From an uncultured Clostridia bacterium (GTDB lineage Bacteria; Bacillota; Clostridia; TANB77; RGIG9151), in contig CAKSUD010000044.1 in NCBI GenBank assembly GCA_934500865.1, forward strand, positions 1 to 14,025: DNA of 14,025 nt, read 5' to 3'. Position 1 is the stretch's first letter. Every line of letters starts with the position of its first letter. A program made the position numbers and the translations under genes. The notes under the pieces were generated by a model that saw only the letters and a program-made list of their open reading frames with translations, did not search any database and was not told the origin of the DNA. Of this stretch, positions 1 through 7,334 are shown piece by piece.

Positions 1-72
1 CAATACTTAATTGTATACGAAATTAAACTTAAATTCAACAGATTTTTTCAAAATTCACCCAAATTTCAGTTA

Positions 73-100
73 AAGAAAATAGCCACCTTTCGGTAGCTAT
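73..100 (-). terminator. Intrinsic terminator after the rsmB-yyaL unit
   Basis: Just after the yyaL stop codon the minus-strand RNA can form a 9-bp stem (arms at 92-100 and 79-87, one G-U pair) closed by a GAAA tetraloop, followed by a short U-rich tract (ATTTTCTTT). It is well placed to end the rsmB-yyaL transcript. The U-tract is interrupted by a C, so termination may be partial. The remaining bases, 1-72, show no convincing gene or signal. Confidence 0.75.
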
Positions 101-103
101 CCC

Positions 104-1765
104 TTAATTTGTTTCTCTATTCTCTATCTCACCAAATGGCATCTCCATTGTAAATGGTCTAAATTCTCCATTAATCTGATTTAGTATTTCACTGTTTTTC
201 TCAACTACAATTACTTCCTTTGTACTTTTTTCATATAGAACCCCACAAAGCATAAACAAATAATCAGTCGGCGATTTATTTATACTTGAGCCAAAGGCAT
301 CAAAAATCTCTTTTGCCTTCTTGTTAAGTTCAGGCTTTTCTGTAAGTCTTGCAAGTCGTATAAAATTCATCGCACAAACTGAATTTACTGACGGTATAGC
401 TCCATCATAAACCTCTTTAGGATTAATTAATAAGTCCTCTCCCTCTTTGCTGTAAAATAATACTCCTGCATTTTCATTATCCCAAAAATCAGTTAAAATC
501 TTAGAATTCAATTTAACAGCACCATCTAAATAGCCATCTTCATACGTTGCTTGATAAAGCTCTATAAGTCCCCATGTCATAAAAGCATAATCTGTCGCGA
601 ATGCATTGCCAAAAGAATTCCCTTTTATATAGTACGCACTCATAGTTCCGTTACCCTTATATAAATGATCTAGCACAAACTGTGCCACATCTTTGGCAAT
701 ATCTATATATTTAGGTTCTTCTAAAACTTTACCTGCAAGTGCAAATGCAGCAATTGCAAGACCATTCCAACCCGAAGAAATTTTTTGGTCTATAAATGGA
801 ATTTGGGCATTAGAAATTTCCGAATCCTCAGCTGAATAAAAACCACCCTCAGCCGAAAGTAATTTCTTTCGCATATATTCTAACGTATCTATAACAGCAT
901 CTTTATAGCTATCTTTTTGAATAACTTCATAAGCCTCTAGGAATGCCATCGCCATAAGTGAATTGGTATAAAGCATTTTTTCGTAATGCGGGCTTCCCCA
1001 ATTTTTTGAAGTCGCATATCTAAAAAATCCACCATTAACTGTGTCGTGTATCTCACCATTATCTATATTGTCTAGGGTTTTCTCAACCATATATAGAGCA
1101 TATTCATCTCTATATACATACCAATACCTAAGCAAAAAGAAAATTTGTTGTGCCAAAGGAAATTTAGGCTCACTACCAAATCCGCCAAAACTATTATCAA
1201 AAGCAGATTTCATTACCCATAGTGCATCGCCTAGCACTTCAGAATTAATACCACTTTCAGAATTTTCACGTCTTTTCAATTCAGCCACAACTTCATCGGC
1301 AGTTTTATATATTGCCTCTCTATCGCTTACCCATTTATCGTATATACTTTCTATAAGAGAATAAAAATCAATTATTCCCTTTTCTTTTTTTAGTGGAAAA
1401 TAAGTCCCGGCAAAAAAAGGCTCGCGTTTCGGAGTTAAGAATATATTAAGTGGCCAACCTGCGTTAGTAGTAATGCACAAAGCCGCCTCCATATATACTA
1501 AATCAATATCCGGTCTTTCTTCCCTATCTACTTTTATACAAATAAAATGTTCATTTAAGAACTTAGCTGTTTTTTCATCATTAAATGCTTCCTCAGCCAT
1601 CTTATGACACCAATGACAAGTTGAATATCCAATACTAAGTAATATTGGTTTTTCCTCTGTTACCGCTTTGTCAAAAGCCTCTTCGCACCAAGGGAACCAA
1701 TCTATCGGATTATTTGCATGTTGCAATAAATACGGAGATTTTTCTTTATATAACAAATTAGGCAT
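104..1765 (-). CDS. YyaL/DUF255-family thioredoxin-domain protein, compact form
   Basis: This is a member of the YyaL/SPATA20 family (DUF255): an N-terminal thioredoxin-like domain followed by a six-hairpin, N-acyl-glucosamine-epimerase-like alpha/alpha barrel. The opening SPYLLQHANNPIDWFPW, the CHWCH active-site motif (Cys50, Cys53), NAGWPLNIFLTP and FFAGTYFP (about 103-124) are family hallmarks, as are PHYEKMLY (about 259-266) and GGFYSAED (307-314). The cellular role is poorly defined; a redox or sugar-binding role is only inferred. There is no signal peptide, so it is probably cytoplasmic. At 553 residues it is shorter than the roughly 600-690 I know for the family. The segment that normally follows SAED and carries a YVW-type motif is nearly absent, and the protein runs on within about 15 residues to SGWNGLAIAAFA. 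The ATG is preceded by GAGGTG at 7 nt spacing. The gene follows rsmB by 51 nt and is probably cotranscribed with it. Its start lies inside a hairpin (1761-1792). Confidence 0.9.
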   Translation of the reverse strand: MPNLLYKEKSPYLLQHANNPIDWFPWCEEAFDKAVTEEKPILLSIGYSTCHWCHKMAEEAFNDEKTAKFLNEHFICIKVDREERPDIDLVYMEAALCITTNAGWPLNIFLTPKREPFFAGTYFPLKKEKGIIDFYSLIESIYDKWVSDREAIYKTADEVVAELKRRENSESGINSEVLGDALWVMKSAFDNSFGGFGSEPKFPLAQQIFFLLRYWYVYRDEYALYMVEKTLDNIDNGEIHDTVNGGFFRYATSKNWGSPHYEKMLYTNSLMAMAFLEAYEVIQKDSYKDAVIDTLEYMRKKLLSAEGGFYSAEDSEISNAQIPFIDQKISSGWNGLAIAAFALAGKVLEEPKYIDIAKDVAQFVLDHLYKGNGTMSAYYIKGNSFGNAFATDYAFMTWGLIELYQATYEDGYLDGAVKLNSKILTDFWDNENAGVLFYSKEGEDLLINPKEVYDGAIPSVNSVCAMNFIRLARLTEKPELNKKAKEIFDAFGSSINKSPTDYLFMLCGVLYEKSTKEVIVVEKNSEILNQINGEFRPFTMEMPFGEIENRETN

Positions 1766-1792
1766 ACCTTTTCACCTCATAAAAAGTATGCC
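1761..1792 (-). promoter_or_regulatory. Hairpin overlapping the yyaL ribosome binding site and start codon
   Basis: The minus-strand RNA can form a continuous 12-bp stem between 1781-1792 and 1761-1772 (eleven Watson-Crick pairs, one G-U) with an 8-nt loop at 1773-1780. The Shine-Dalgarno GAGGTG (1773-1778) lies in the loop, while the ATG (1763-1765) is paired in the stem. No U-run follows, so it is not a terminator. Control of yyaL translation initiation is inferred from this geometry. Confidence 0.6.
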
Positions 1793-1816
1793 CAAAATCT
1801 ATCAAAATACTCACTT

Positions 1817-3142
1817 TTATTTACTCTTTTTTAAACAGCAAATAAAGAAACCGTCGGAATTATGCTTATTCGGCAATAATAGTAACATTCCGTCATTAAT
1901 TCCACTTTTCCATTCGCTAGGAATTATGCTTTCATCAGTGCAAATCGAAAAGTCTTTATTTTCATTCAAAAACCATTTTACAGTTTCTTCATTTTCTTCA
2001 CTTAAAATAGTGCATGTACTATATAGTAAAACGCCACCCGGCTTTAAATACAAAGAAGCATTTTTAAGTATAGCCTTTTGCACTTTATTTATTTCGTCAA
2101 TATCCTCTTCCTTCACTCTAAGCTTTATATCTGGTTTTTTACGAATTACTCCAAGTCCGGAGCAAGGCACATCTGCAACAATTTTATCAAATTTATTTTC
2201 AAATTCAGGTACAAACTCTGTTGCATCTCCAATTTTTATATTTATAGAATTAACTCCTAAACGTTTAGCTGTCTGACGTATAAGTTCCCCTCTGTGTTCA
2301 TATAACTCCATAGCCGTAATTTTAGCTTTATCATTGGTAAGTTCAGCAATATGCGTAGTTTTACCACCTGGTGCAGCACAAATATCTAAAATTTCTTCTC
2401 CTTCTTTAGGTTTTAGTAAATGTGCAACAAGAGCAGGAGCTTCATCTTGAAAAGTAATAAGACCATTTTTAAATTCGGAAGAATGTAAGAACTCTCTAAC
2501 ACTGTCTACATATAAGATGTCTGAAAGTTTTCCAGGCTTCGAATTACTAAATTTCTTTAACATTTCTTCACGTGTAGTTTTTAATCTGTTAACACGAATG
2601 GTCTCATATCCTAAATTATTGTTTGCCTCTAATAATTTTAATGTTTCGTCATATCCGAACTGATTAATAAATCTATTTATAAGCCACTTAGGATATGAAT
2701 ATTCTACTGAAAGTCTTTCTTCCTTATCCTTAATTTCATCTAGGAATACATTTTTATCAGTTCTAGATACATTACGCAAAATCGCATTAGTAAAATTAGC
2801 AGATGACATATGACCATATTTTTTTGCCAATTTAACAGCTTCATTACAAACAGCCGAAACAGGTACTTTATCTAAAAAATAAATTTGATAAATTCCCATT
2901 CTAAGAATAGTTAAAATAGGCAAAGCAATTTTACTAAAACGAACTTTAGAACATTTTCTTATTATATAATCTTCAAAAATTTGATTAGAATTCGTGCCAT
3001 ATACAAGTTGTGTTACAAAATTCTTATCCATCTCATTTAGTTCACTTTTATTTAATTCGTCATTTAAAATTATATTTACAAATACATCATCCGATTCAAT
3101 TTTCATAAGTATATGTAAAGCTAATTCACGAGCAGATTTCAC
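1817..3142 (-). CDS. rsmB: 16S rRNA (cytosine-967-C5)-methyltransferase RsmB
   Basis: RsmB (also called SunL or Fmu) uses S-adenosylmethionine to methylate C5 of cytosine 967 (E. coli numbering) in 16S rRNA, in the cytoplasm. The N-terminal ~130 residues form a NusB-like RNA-binding domain (NFVTQLVYGT; LPILTILRMGIYQI; VPVSAVCNEAVKLAKKYG). The Rossmann methyltransferase domain carries the SAM-binding motif ICAAPGGKT, then DVPCSGLGVIRKKPDIK and STCT. The two cysteines of the DVPCSG and STCT motifs are the catalytic pair of this family. The total of 441 residues is normal. I place the start at the GTG at 3140-3142, because GAGGTGG (3148-3154) sits 5 nt upstream of it. A longer reading from the GTG at 3151 would start inside that ribosome binding site. 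The gene has its own promoter just after the DHHW gene, and yyaL follows 51 nt downstream. Confidence 0.93.
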   Translation of the reverse strand: MKSARELALHILMKIESDDVFVNIILNDELNKSELNEMDKNFVTQLVYGTNSNQIFEDYIIRKCSKVRFSKIALPILTILRMGIYQIYFLDKVPVSAVCNEAVKLAKKYGHMSSANFTNAILRNVSRTDKNVFLDEIKDKEERLSVEYSYPKWLINRFINQFGYDETLKLLEANNNLGYETIRVNRLKTTREEMLKKFSNSKPGKLSDILYVDSVREFLHSSEFKNGLITFQDEAPALVAHLLKPKEGEEILDICAAPGGKTTHIAELTNDKAKITAMELYEHRGELIRQTAKRLGVNSINIKIGDATEFVPEFENKFDKIVADVPCSGLGVIRKKPDIKLRVKEEDIDEINKVQKAILKNASLYLKPGGVLLYSTCTILSEENEETVKWFLNENKDFSICTDESIIPSEWKSGINDGMLLLLPNKHNSDGFFICCLKKSK

Positions 3143-3161
3143 ATTAACCACCTCGGAATAA

Positions 3162-3190
3162 ATTATACGTAAAAATTAGCGAAATGACAA
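3162..3190 (-). promoter_or_regulatory. Housekeeping sigma-A promoter for rsmB-yyaL
   Basis: On the minus strand a TTGTCA -35 element (3185-3190) and a perfect TATAAT -10 element (3162-3167) are separated by 17 nt. The rsmB ribosome binding site GAGGTGG starts 7 nt after the -10, so the expected transcript has a leader of only about 12-15 nt that begins almost on the Shine-Dalgarno. The promoter fits in the 55-nt gap after the DHHW stop codon. No terminator separates it from the upstream operon, so readthrough into rsmB is possible. Confidence 0.85.
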
Positions 3191-3197
3191 GTGAATA

Positions 3198-4316
3198 TTA
3201 CAAAACCTTCAATATCGAGCTATTGTTTAACACATCTACGCAGTAAATAAATAATGCATCTGCATTTCCATTAAACTCTACAAAGCTACTGAGCAAAGGT
3301 GTTGCCATATATCTTAAATCAATTATTGTTATCTTACTGTATGCTTCTGTAAGTAAAGGTGTTAAGCTACTTCCATAAGAATCTCTAAAAATATATAGCT
3401 CCCTATCTCTAGCACAATTTTCATTCTCAATAGTAATTAAAGGTACAGCGCCATCTAAAAACAAGTCATACGCATCGTTGCCTGTTAATTTTTCCTCATT
3501 ATACATCTTACCGTCAACCATTGTCATAGTCTTGCTATCAAAAATCTTTACTTTAGCATTTTTAATAGTATCATTAGTTAAGTATGAAATAGTATCAGGC
3601 TTTAGCGGTAAAGCAGCTTGTCCGTAATAAACTCCATAAAAATCTCCCTTTTCTACCTTTTCATATGAGTTACTTAAATATTCTGAAAAATTCATAGAAT
3701 TACCAAGACTATTTGTAACATTTTGAATGTTTTCTTGTTTCCAATGAGTATCGGTTGTGTAATAATCATCAATTGTGAGTTCATTAAATATGTCTATATA
3801 CGTCATATTCTTTGTAGAAGATTTAAGGTCACTGATTAAAGTATTATAATCTATTGACGGATAACCGTTTTCTCCAGCCAAAAAATAATTTTTATCAGGA
3901 ATTACAGAATAATACACATTCATATTCTTTAAGAACTGATTTGAAACTTTATTAAATTTCTTCCCTACATCTTTTATAGCATCTTCATTAAGCTCTTTGC
4001 TATATTTAGATACTTGACCATTAACAATATATATTCCGTTATTATCCTTTTGATTTAAAACATCATACATAAATTTAGCTTTAATCTTTCGAAAAGTATC
4101 TCTACCTACAAACTGATCTAATGAATACTTTTCAAAGTCCTTCATAAACGAAGTATCCTTTACGCTATCTACCGTTATTTCAGGGAACTTGGCAAGTTTT
4201 CTTCTTTCACTTTTAGAAATATCTCCTGGTGTTTTAAAAATATTAACTATCATTATTCCGATAATAAGTGCTAAGAAAATTACTGTTGTAAATATATTCT
4301 TCATCTTGTCGCTCAT
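3198..4316 (-). CDS. DHHW-family (AlgX/AlgJ/DltD-like) protein, partner of the MBOAT O-acyltransferase
   Basis: This is a membrane-anchored, extracytoplasmic SGNH-hydrolase-like protein of the DHHW family. Relatives such as AlgJ, AlgX and DltD work with an MBOAT membrane protein to put acyl groups, usually acetyl, on cell-surface polymers. A short basic start is followed by a single hydrophobic segment (about 7-27) with no cleavage or lipobox signal, so a signal anchor is likely. The family motif appears as DTHW (189-192), and the other catalytic block as FRDSYGSSL (310-318), where Ser313 is the expected nucleophile. The ATG has GGAGGTG at 7 nt, and the upstream MBOAT stop codon overlaps this ribosome binding site, so translation is probably coupled. 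The gene is last in a lipoprotein-MBOAT-DHHW operon. The polymer and acyl group cannot be told from sequence. Confidence 0.88.
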   Translation of the reverse strand: MSDKMKNIFTTVIFLALIIGIMIVNIFKTPGDISKSERRKLAKFPEITVDSVKDTSFMKDFEKYSLDQFVGRDTFRKIKAKFMYDVLNQKDNNGIYIVNGQVSKYSKELNEDAIKDVGKKFNKVSNQFLKNMNVYYSVIPDKNYFLAGENGYPSIDYNTLISDLKSSTKNMTYIDIFNELTIDDYYTTDTHWKQENIQNVTNSLGNSMNFSEYLSNSYEKVEKGDFYGVYYGQAALPLKPDTISYLTNDTIKNAKVKIFDSKTMTMVDGKMYNEEKLTGNDAYDLFLDGAVPLITIENENCARDRELYIFRDSYGSSLTPLLTEAYSKITIIDLRYMATPLLSSFVEFNGNADALFIYCVDVLNNSSILKVL

Positions 4317-4329
4317 ACTATTTCACCTC

Positions 4330-5730
4330 CTAAAACCTAAAATATAAAAATGGATTAAACGAACCGTCTATTAAATAAGCCGTACACAATATAAGTAAAC
4401 AAACCATTACAAGCGGTTGTGCAAAATTTATTACATACTTAATCTTTTCATTTTTGTTTAACTTGATAAATATATTCTTAAAAATAGGTGTAGCACAAAT
4501 AATTCCCAAAATAAATAGCACAGAATAACTTACAATATAATAAATTGTCTCAGAACTGATTAAAGGTAATCCTTTTCCAAACATATAAGATATTCTTTGC
4601 ACAGCCACGCCAATATTCGTAGCATCAAACAATACCCAGCTTATTAGCAATATAAAAATAACATATATACGTTTTAATATGCTCGGCATTTTTTCTAAAA
4701 CCGACTTTAGCAAGGTCTTTTCAAGTAATAACATAATTGCAAATAATAACCCCCACATTATAAAATTCCAACCTGCTCCGTGCCAAAAACCGGTAAGTCC
4801 CCAAACAATAAAAATGTTCCTTATCCATTTTAACTTAGAAACTTTATTTCCCCCAAGAGGAATATATACGTAATCTCTAAACCAAGAGCTTAGTGAAATG
4901 TGCCATCTTCTCCAAAACTCAGTAATACTCTTTGATATATATGGATAGTTAAAGTTCTCAGGAAAATTAAAGCCAAAAATCTTTCCAAGTCCTATTGCCA
5001 TATCACTATATCCCGAGAAATCAAAATAAATGTGTAATGCATACGCAAAAGCATACATCCAATAAAATAAAACTGATGGTTCACTCGTACTCTTTGCTAT
5101 TTCACAAAACTCTCCCAAAGTATTTGCAAGCAACACCTTTTTAGATAAGCCAATTACAAACCTAGTTATTCCGTATGAAATACCTTCTAGTGAATGTACA
5201 CGAGACTTTAGTTCTTTTTCAATATCAACATACCTTACAATAGGCCCTGCAATGAGTTGGGGAAATAATACTACATATGTAGCAAAATCTAAGAAATTCT
5301 TTTGGACTTCAGTATTCCCTCGATATAAATCAATTGTATAGCTTAGTATTTGGAATGTATAAAAACTAATTCCGATAGGTAACGCTATTTTTAGTAATGA
5401 TATATTTGAACTAAATATATCATTTATATTTTCAATAAAAAAGTCTGTATATTTAAAAATGCTAAGTAATCCTATTCCAACTACTAACGAAGAAATTAAA
5501 GCGATTTTTGAAGCCTTTTTGCCTCTGAATTTATCTATTAGAAGTCCGTGAATATATCCGGAAAATGCTGCAAAAATCATTACGATAGTATAAATCGGTT
5601 CTCCCCAAAAGTAGAAAAATATACTACTCAAAAATAGAACAAGGTTTTTGGCCTTGTTCGGTGTTACAAAATATACAATTAAAACTATCGGTAAAAAATA
5701 ATATAGAAAACTTATACTAGAAAATAACAA
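4330..5730 (-). CDS. MBOAT-family membrane O-acyltransferase (AlgI/DltB/PatA-like)
   Basis: This polytopic inner-membrane protein of the MBOAT family should pass acyl groups from a cytoplasmic donor across the membrane to a partner that modifies an extracellular polymer. Its 466 residues and many hydrophobic segments are typical. Recognised blocks are FPQLIAGPIVRY (156-167), YALHIYFDFSGYSDMAIGLGK (from 230), NYPYISKSITEFWRRWHISLS (His277) and GFWHGAGWNFIMWG, where His317 is the conserved catalytic histidine. A TTG start at 5728-5730 is used: GGAGG lies 8 nt upstream and there is no ATG nearby in frame. The lipoprotein gene ends 15 nt upstream and the DHHW gene starts 13 nt downstream, so all three are one operon. 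Adjacency to a DHHW protein rather than dltA/dltC argues for acetylation of a polysaccharide over D-alanylation of teichoic acid. The exact substrate is unknown. Confidence 0.92.
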   Translation of the reverse strand: MLFSSISFLYYFLPIVLIVYFVTPNKAKNLVLFLSSIFFYFWGEPIYTIVMIFAAFSGYIHGLLIDKFRGKKASKIALISSLVVGIGLLSIFKYTDFFIENINDIFSSNISLLKIALPIGISFYTFQILSYTIDLYRGNTEVQKNFLDFATYVVLFPQLIAGPIVRYVDIEKELKSRVHSLEGISYGITRFVIGLSKKVLLANTLGEFCEIAKSTSEPSVLFYWMYAFAYALHIYFDFSGYSDMAIGLGKIFGFNFPENFNYPYISKSITEFWRRWHISLSSWFRDYVYIPLGGNKVSKLKWIRNIFIVWGLTGFWHGAGWNFIMWGLLFAIMLLLEKTLLKSVLEKMPSILKRIYVIFILLISWVLFDATNIGVAVQRISYMFGKGLPLISSETIYYIVSYSVLFILGIICATPIFKNIFIKLNKNEKIKYVINFAQPLVMVCLLILCTAYLIDGSFNPFLYFRF

Positions 5731-5745
5731 TATTATTTCCTCCTT

Positions 5746-6591
5746 TTATTCAACAACTGATCTTTCTAAAGTTTCGCCAACTGTTCCTAGCTTACTCTTT
5801 AGCGCATCATATATAGCCTTACATTCGTCTTCATATCCCATAACTAGCGCAACATAATTGCCACTATCTACAGCTAAAACATATTCAGCACTCATACATA
5901 TCCATTTTCCTGTATTACAGTTATCAAAAACTTTTTGTTTTATATCAGCAACATTCTTAGAATCTTTTACTTTTAGTAAGCAAAATGAATAGTTTGAAGG
6001 CATCATCATTGATTCATTAGCTGCACCTTTTTCAATTAAATTGCTGTATTCATCTTGCTTTAGTCCAACATATGTAGAACTTGAACTAGCAGTTATCTTA
6101 GCATTAAATAATGAATAACGTTCTATTTTAGCCTCTTTTACTACTGAATCTAAAATTTCACCCAATTCAGTATCAACATTAGTTATATCATCTTCATCAT
6201 CGGTATTAGGAGTTTCACTTGGTTCAGGTCTAGATATTACAGTATCTTCAGGTGCAGGTGTGGTAGTTGGTAAAGTAGGCTCAGGTTCTTTACTAGGCTT
6301 AACTTCTGGTGTTTGACTAGGTACAGTACTTGGTTTTGTACTAGGCTTTGTGGCTGGTTTATTTTCCGGTAATTCTTCAACCGGTTTTTTTGTTTCTTCA
6401 GGTTTTTGCTCTGGAGTTTTAGTTTCTTCTGGTTGTAATTCAGGTTCTTTATCTACTTCCGGTGAAGGAGATACTACTGTTCCTGAATTTACCTCACTGT
6501 CTAAATTATCATTGTTTTCATTGCCGTTTCCGCAACCTGTAAAAGATACTATCAATGCACATAACGCGGTAATCATAAGTAATTTTTTCAT
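5746..6591 (-). CDS. Lipoprotein with Pro/Thr/Glu-rich linker and DUF4358-like domain
   Basis: The protein is secreted and lipid-anchored. It has a KK start, a hydrophobic core (4-17) and a lipobox ending TGC with acceptor Cys20. The -3 position is Phe, slightly unusual for a lipobox. A long low-complexity stretch rich in Pro, Thr, Ser, Glu and Lys (about 22-135) includes short repeats such as KPSTKPST and probably spans the cell wall. The folded C-terminal domain (about 140-281) resembles DUF4358, a family of Clostridia lipoproteins that I recall as common beside MBOAT and DHHW genes; this assignment is from memory. Function is unknown, and an accessory role in polymer acetylation is inferred from context. 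The ATG has GAGGAGG at 9 nt. The gene is first in the operon and is preceded by an ECF-type promoter. Confidence 0.8.
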   Translation of the reverse strand: MKKLLMITALCALIVSFTGCGNGNENNDNLDSEVNSGTVVSPSPEVDKEPELQPEETKTPEQKPEETKKPVEELPENKPATKPSTKPSTVPSQTPEVKPSKEPEPTLPTTTPAPEDTVISRPEPSETPNTDDEDDITNVDTELGEILDSVVKEAKIERYSLFNAKITASSSSTYVGLKQDEYSNLIEKGAANESMMMPSNYSFCLLKVKDSKNVADIKQKVFDNCNTGKWICMSAEYVLAVDSGNYVALVMGYEDECKAIYDALKSKLGTVGETLERSVVE

Positions 6592-6626
6592 TAGTTTTAT
6601 CCTCCTCTATAATTTTCTAATACATA

Positions 6627-6653
6627 GACGAATAGAAAATACAAAATGTTTCA
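6627..6653 (-). promoter_or_regulatory. Candidate ECF-sigma promoter of the O-acetylation operon
   Basis: On the minus strand TGAAAC (6648-6653) and CGTC (6627-6630, continuing as CGTCTA) are separated by 17 nt, and an A/T tract lies just upstream of the -35. This is the arrangement of B. subtilis sigma-X, sigma-V, sigma-M and sigma-W promoters. No good TTGACA/TATAAT pair is visible in the same intergenic region. The -10 lies 35 nt upstream of the lipoprotein ATG and downstream of the hpf terminator, so it would drive the three-gene operon alone. Confidence 0.62.
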
Positions 6654-6690
6654 AATTTTTTTAAAAAGTACAAATTTTATAAATTACCAC

Positions 6691-6727
6691 AAAAAAAGTT
6701 GTCAAACAAATTTTTGACAACTTTTTT
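6691..6727 (-). terminator. Intrinsic terminator after hpf
   Basis: A 9-bp stem of GTTGTCAAA paired with TTTGACAAC is extended by A-T pairs, has a 6-nt loop (6707-6712), and is flanked by an A-run on one side and a T-run on the other. In the minus direction the stem is followed by seven U residues, a classical Rho-independent terminator 13 nt after the hpf stop. The symmetric A and T runs could let it act in both directions. Confidence 0.93.
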
Positions 6728-6739
6728 GCTTCATTTCTA

Positions 6740-7264
6740 CTATTTCTCAGGTTCCAAAATTCCGAAGTTGCCATCTCTTAATCTAAATAGCACATTAGTT
6801 TCTTGTGTATCTGAATTGTTAAATACATAGAAAGATTTATCTGAATCTTTTAATTCAAGCATTACATCTTCAACAGTCATAGGCTTTGTGTCAAAAGTCT
6901 TAACCTTTGTAATTTCTCCTTCTGTCATAATAGGTAATTCAATATTTGCATATTTTGCAGCTAAGCTGTCATCTTTGAATTGTCTTTCTTTCTTTGTTTT
7001 TGTCTTTCTAAGTTGACCTTCAAGTAAGTCTATTCCTTTATCAATAGAAACATATAAATCATCATTTGTAGCTTCTGCTCTATATGTATTTCCTTCAAAG
7101 AAAATTGTAACACCTAAAATATGTCTTTTCTTCTGTACACTAAATGTAACATTTGCTTCTGTGTCTTCATTAAAGAACTTTTCAATTCTAGACAATTTCT
7201 TTTCTGCATACTCCTTCATTGCTTGTGTAACTTCTACGTTTCTTCCTGTCATAATGTACTTCAT
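6740..7264 (-). CDS. hpf: Ribosome hibernation promoting factor, long form
   Basis: Long-form HPF binds the 30S decoding region in slow growth and pairs two 70S ribosomes into inactive 100S dimers. Residues 1-100 form the ribosome-binding domain (MKYIMTGRNVEVTQAMKEYAEKK... GNTYRAEATNDDLYVSIDKGID). After a charged linker, the C-terminal dimerisation domain runs from about 117 (VKTFDTKPMTVEDVMLELK... NVLFRLRDGNFGILEPEK). At 174 residues it matches Firmicute long HPFs such as YvyD. The ATG at 7262-7264 is chosen because AGGAGG lies 7 nt upstream; an in-frame extension to 7333 would translate that ribosome binding site. The gene follows the RNHCP gene by 70 nt, a gap holding a small hairpin and only weak promoter-like elements, so cotranscription from the response-regulator promoter is possible. 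A strong terminator follows. Confidence 0.94.
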   Translation of the reverse strand: MKYIMTGRNVEVTQAMKEYAEKKLSRIEKFFNEDTEANVTFSVQKKRHILGVTIFFEGNTYRAEATNDDLYVSIDKGIDLLEGQLRKTKTKKERQFKDDSLAAKYANIELPIMTEGEITKVKTFDTKPMTVEDVMLELKDSDKSFYVFNNSDTQETNVLFRLRDGNFGILEPEK

Positions 7265-7299
7265 AAAAATTCCTCCTCGTTGTTTTTTATATTTAGCAT

Positions 7300-7322
7300 T
7301 CATACCTGAAAAACAGATATGA
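7300..7322 (-). other. Small stem-loop in the hpf leader
   Basis: In the gap between the RNHCP gene and hpf, the minus-strand RNA can form a 9-bp stem (7314-7322 with 7300-7308, one G-U pair) closed by five U residues. There is no following U-run, so it is a poor terminator. It could be an RNA-processing or stability element between the two coding regions, but nothing in the sequence shows which. Confidence 0.35.
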
Positions 7323-7334
7323 TGAAATATCAAA

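Noticed and set aside
1041..2276. Plus-strand open frames at 1041-1364 and 1668-2276
   Set aside because: They lie opposite the well-supported yyaL and rsmB genes, have no ribosome binding site and read as low-complexity antisense translations.
5746..6591. Proline-rich stretch of the lipoprotein as a possible tandem DNA repeat or recombination site
   Set aside because: The repetition is short and imperfect at the DNA level and is explained by a low-complexity linker.
6740..7333. N-terminal extension of HPF to 7333
   Set aside because: The extension would translate the AGGAGG site itself; HPF proteins begin with the MKYIMTGRN block, which has ideal spacing.
7265..7334. Housekeeping promoter for hpf ending in TATAAA
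   Set aside because: The -35 match is poor and the spacing is 15-16 nt; it is not strong enough to list, though a weak internal promoter cannot be excluded.
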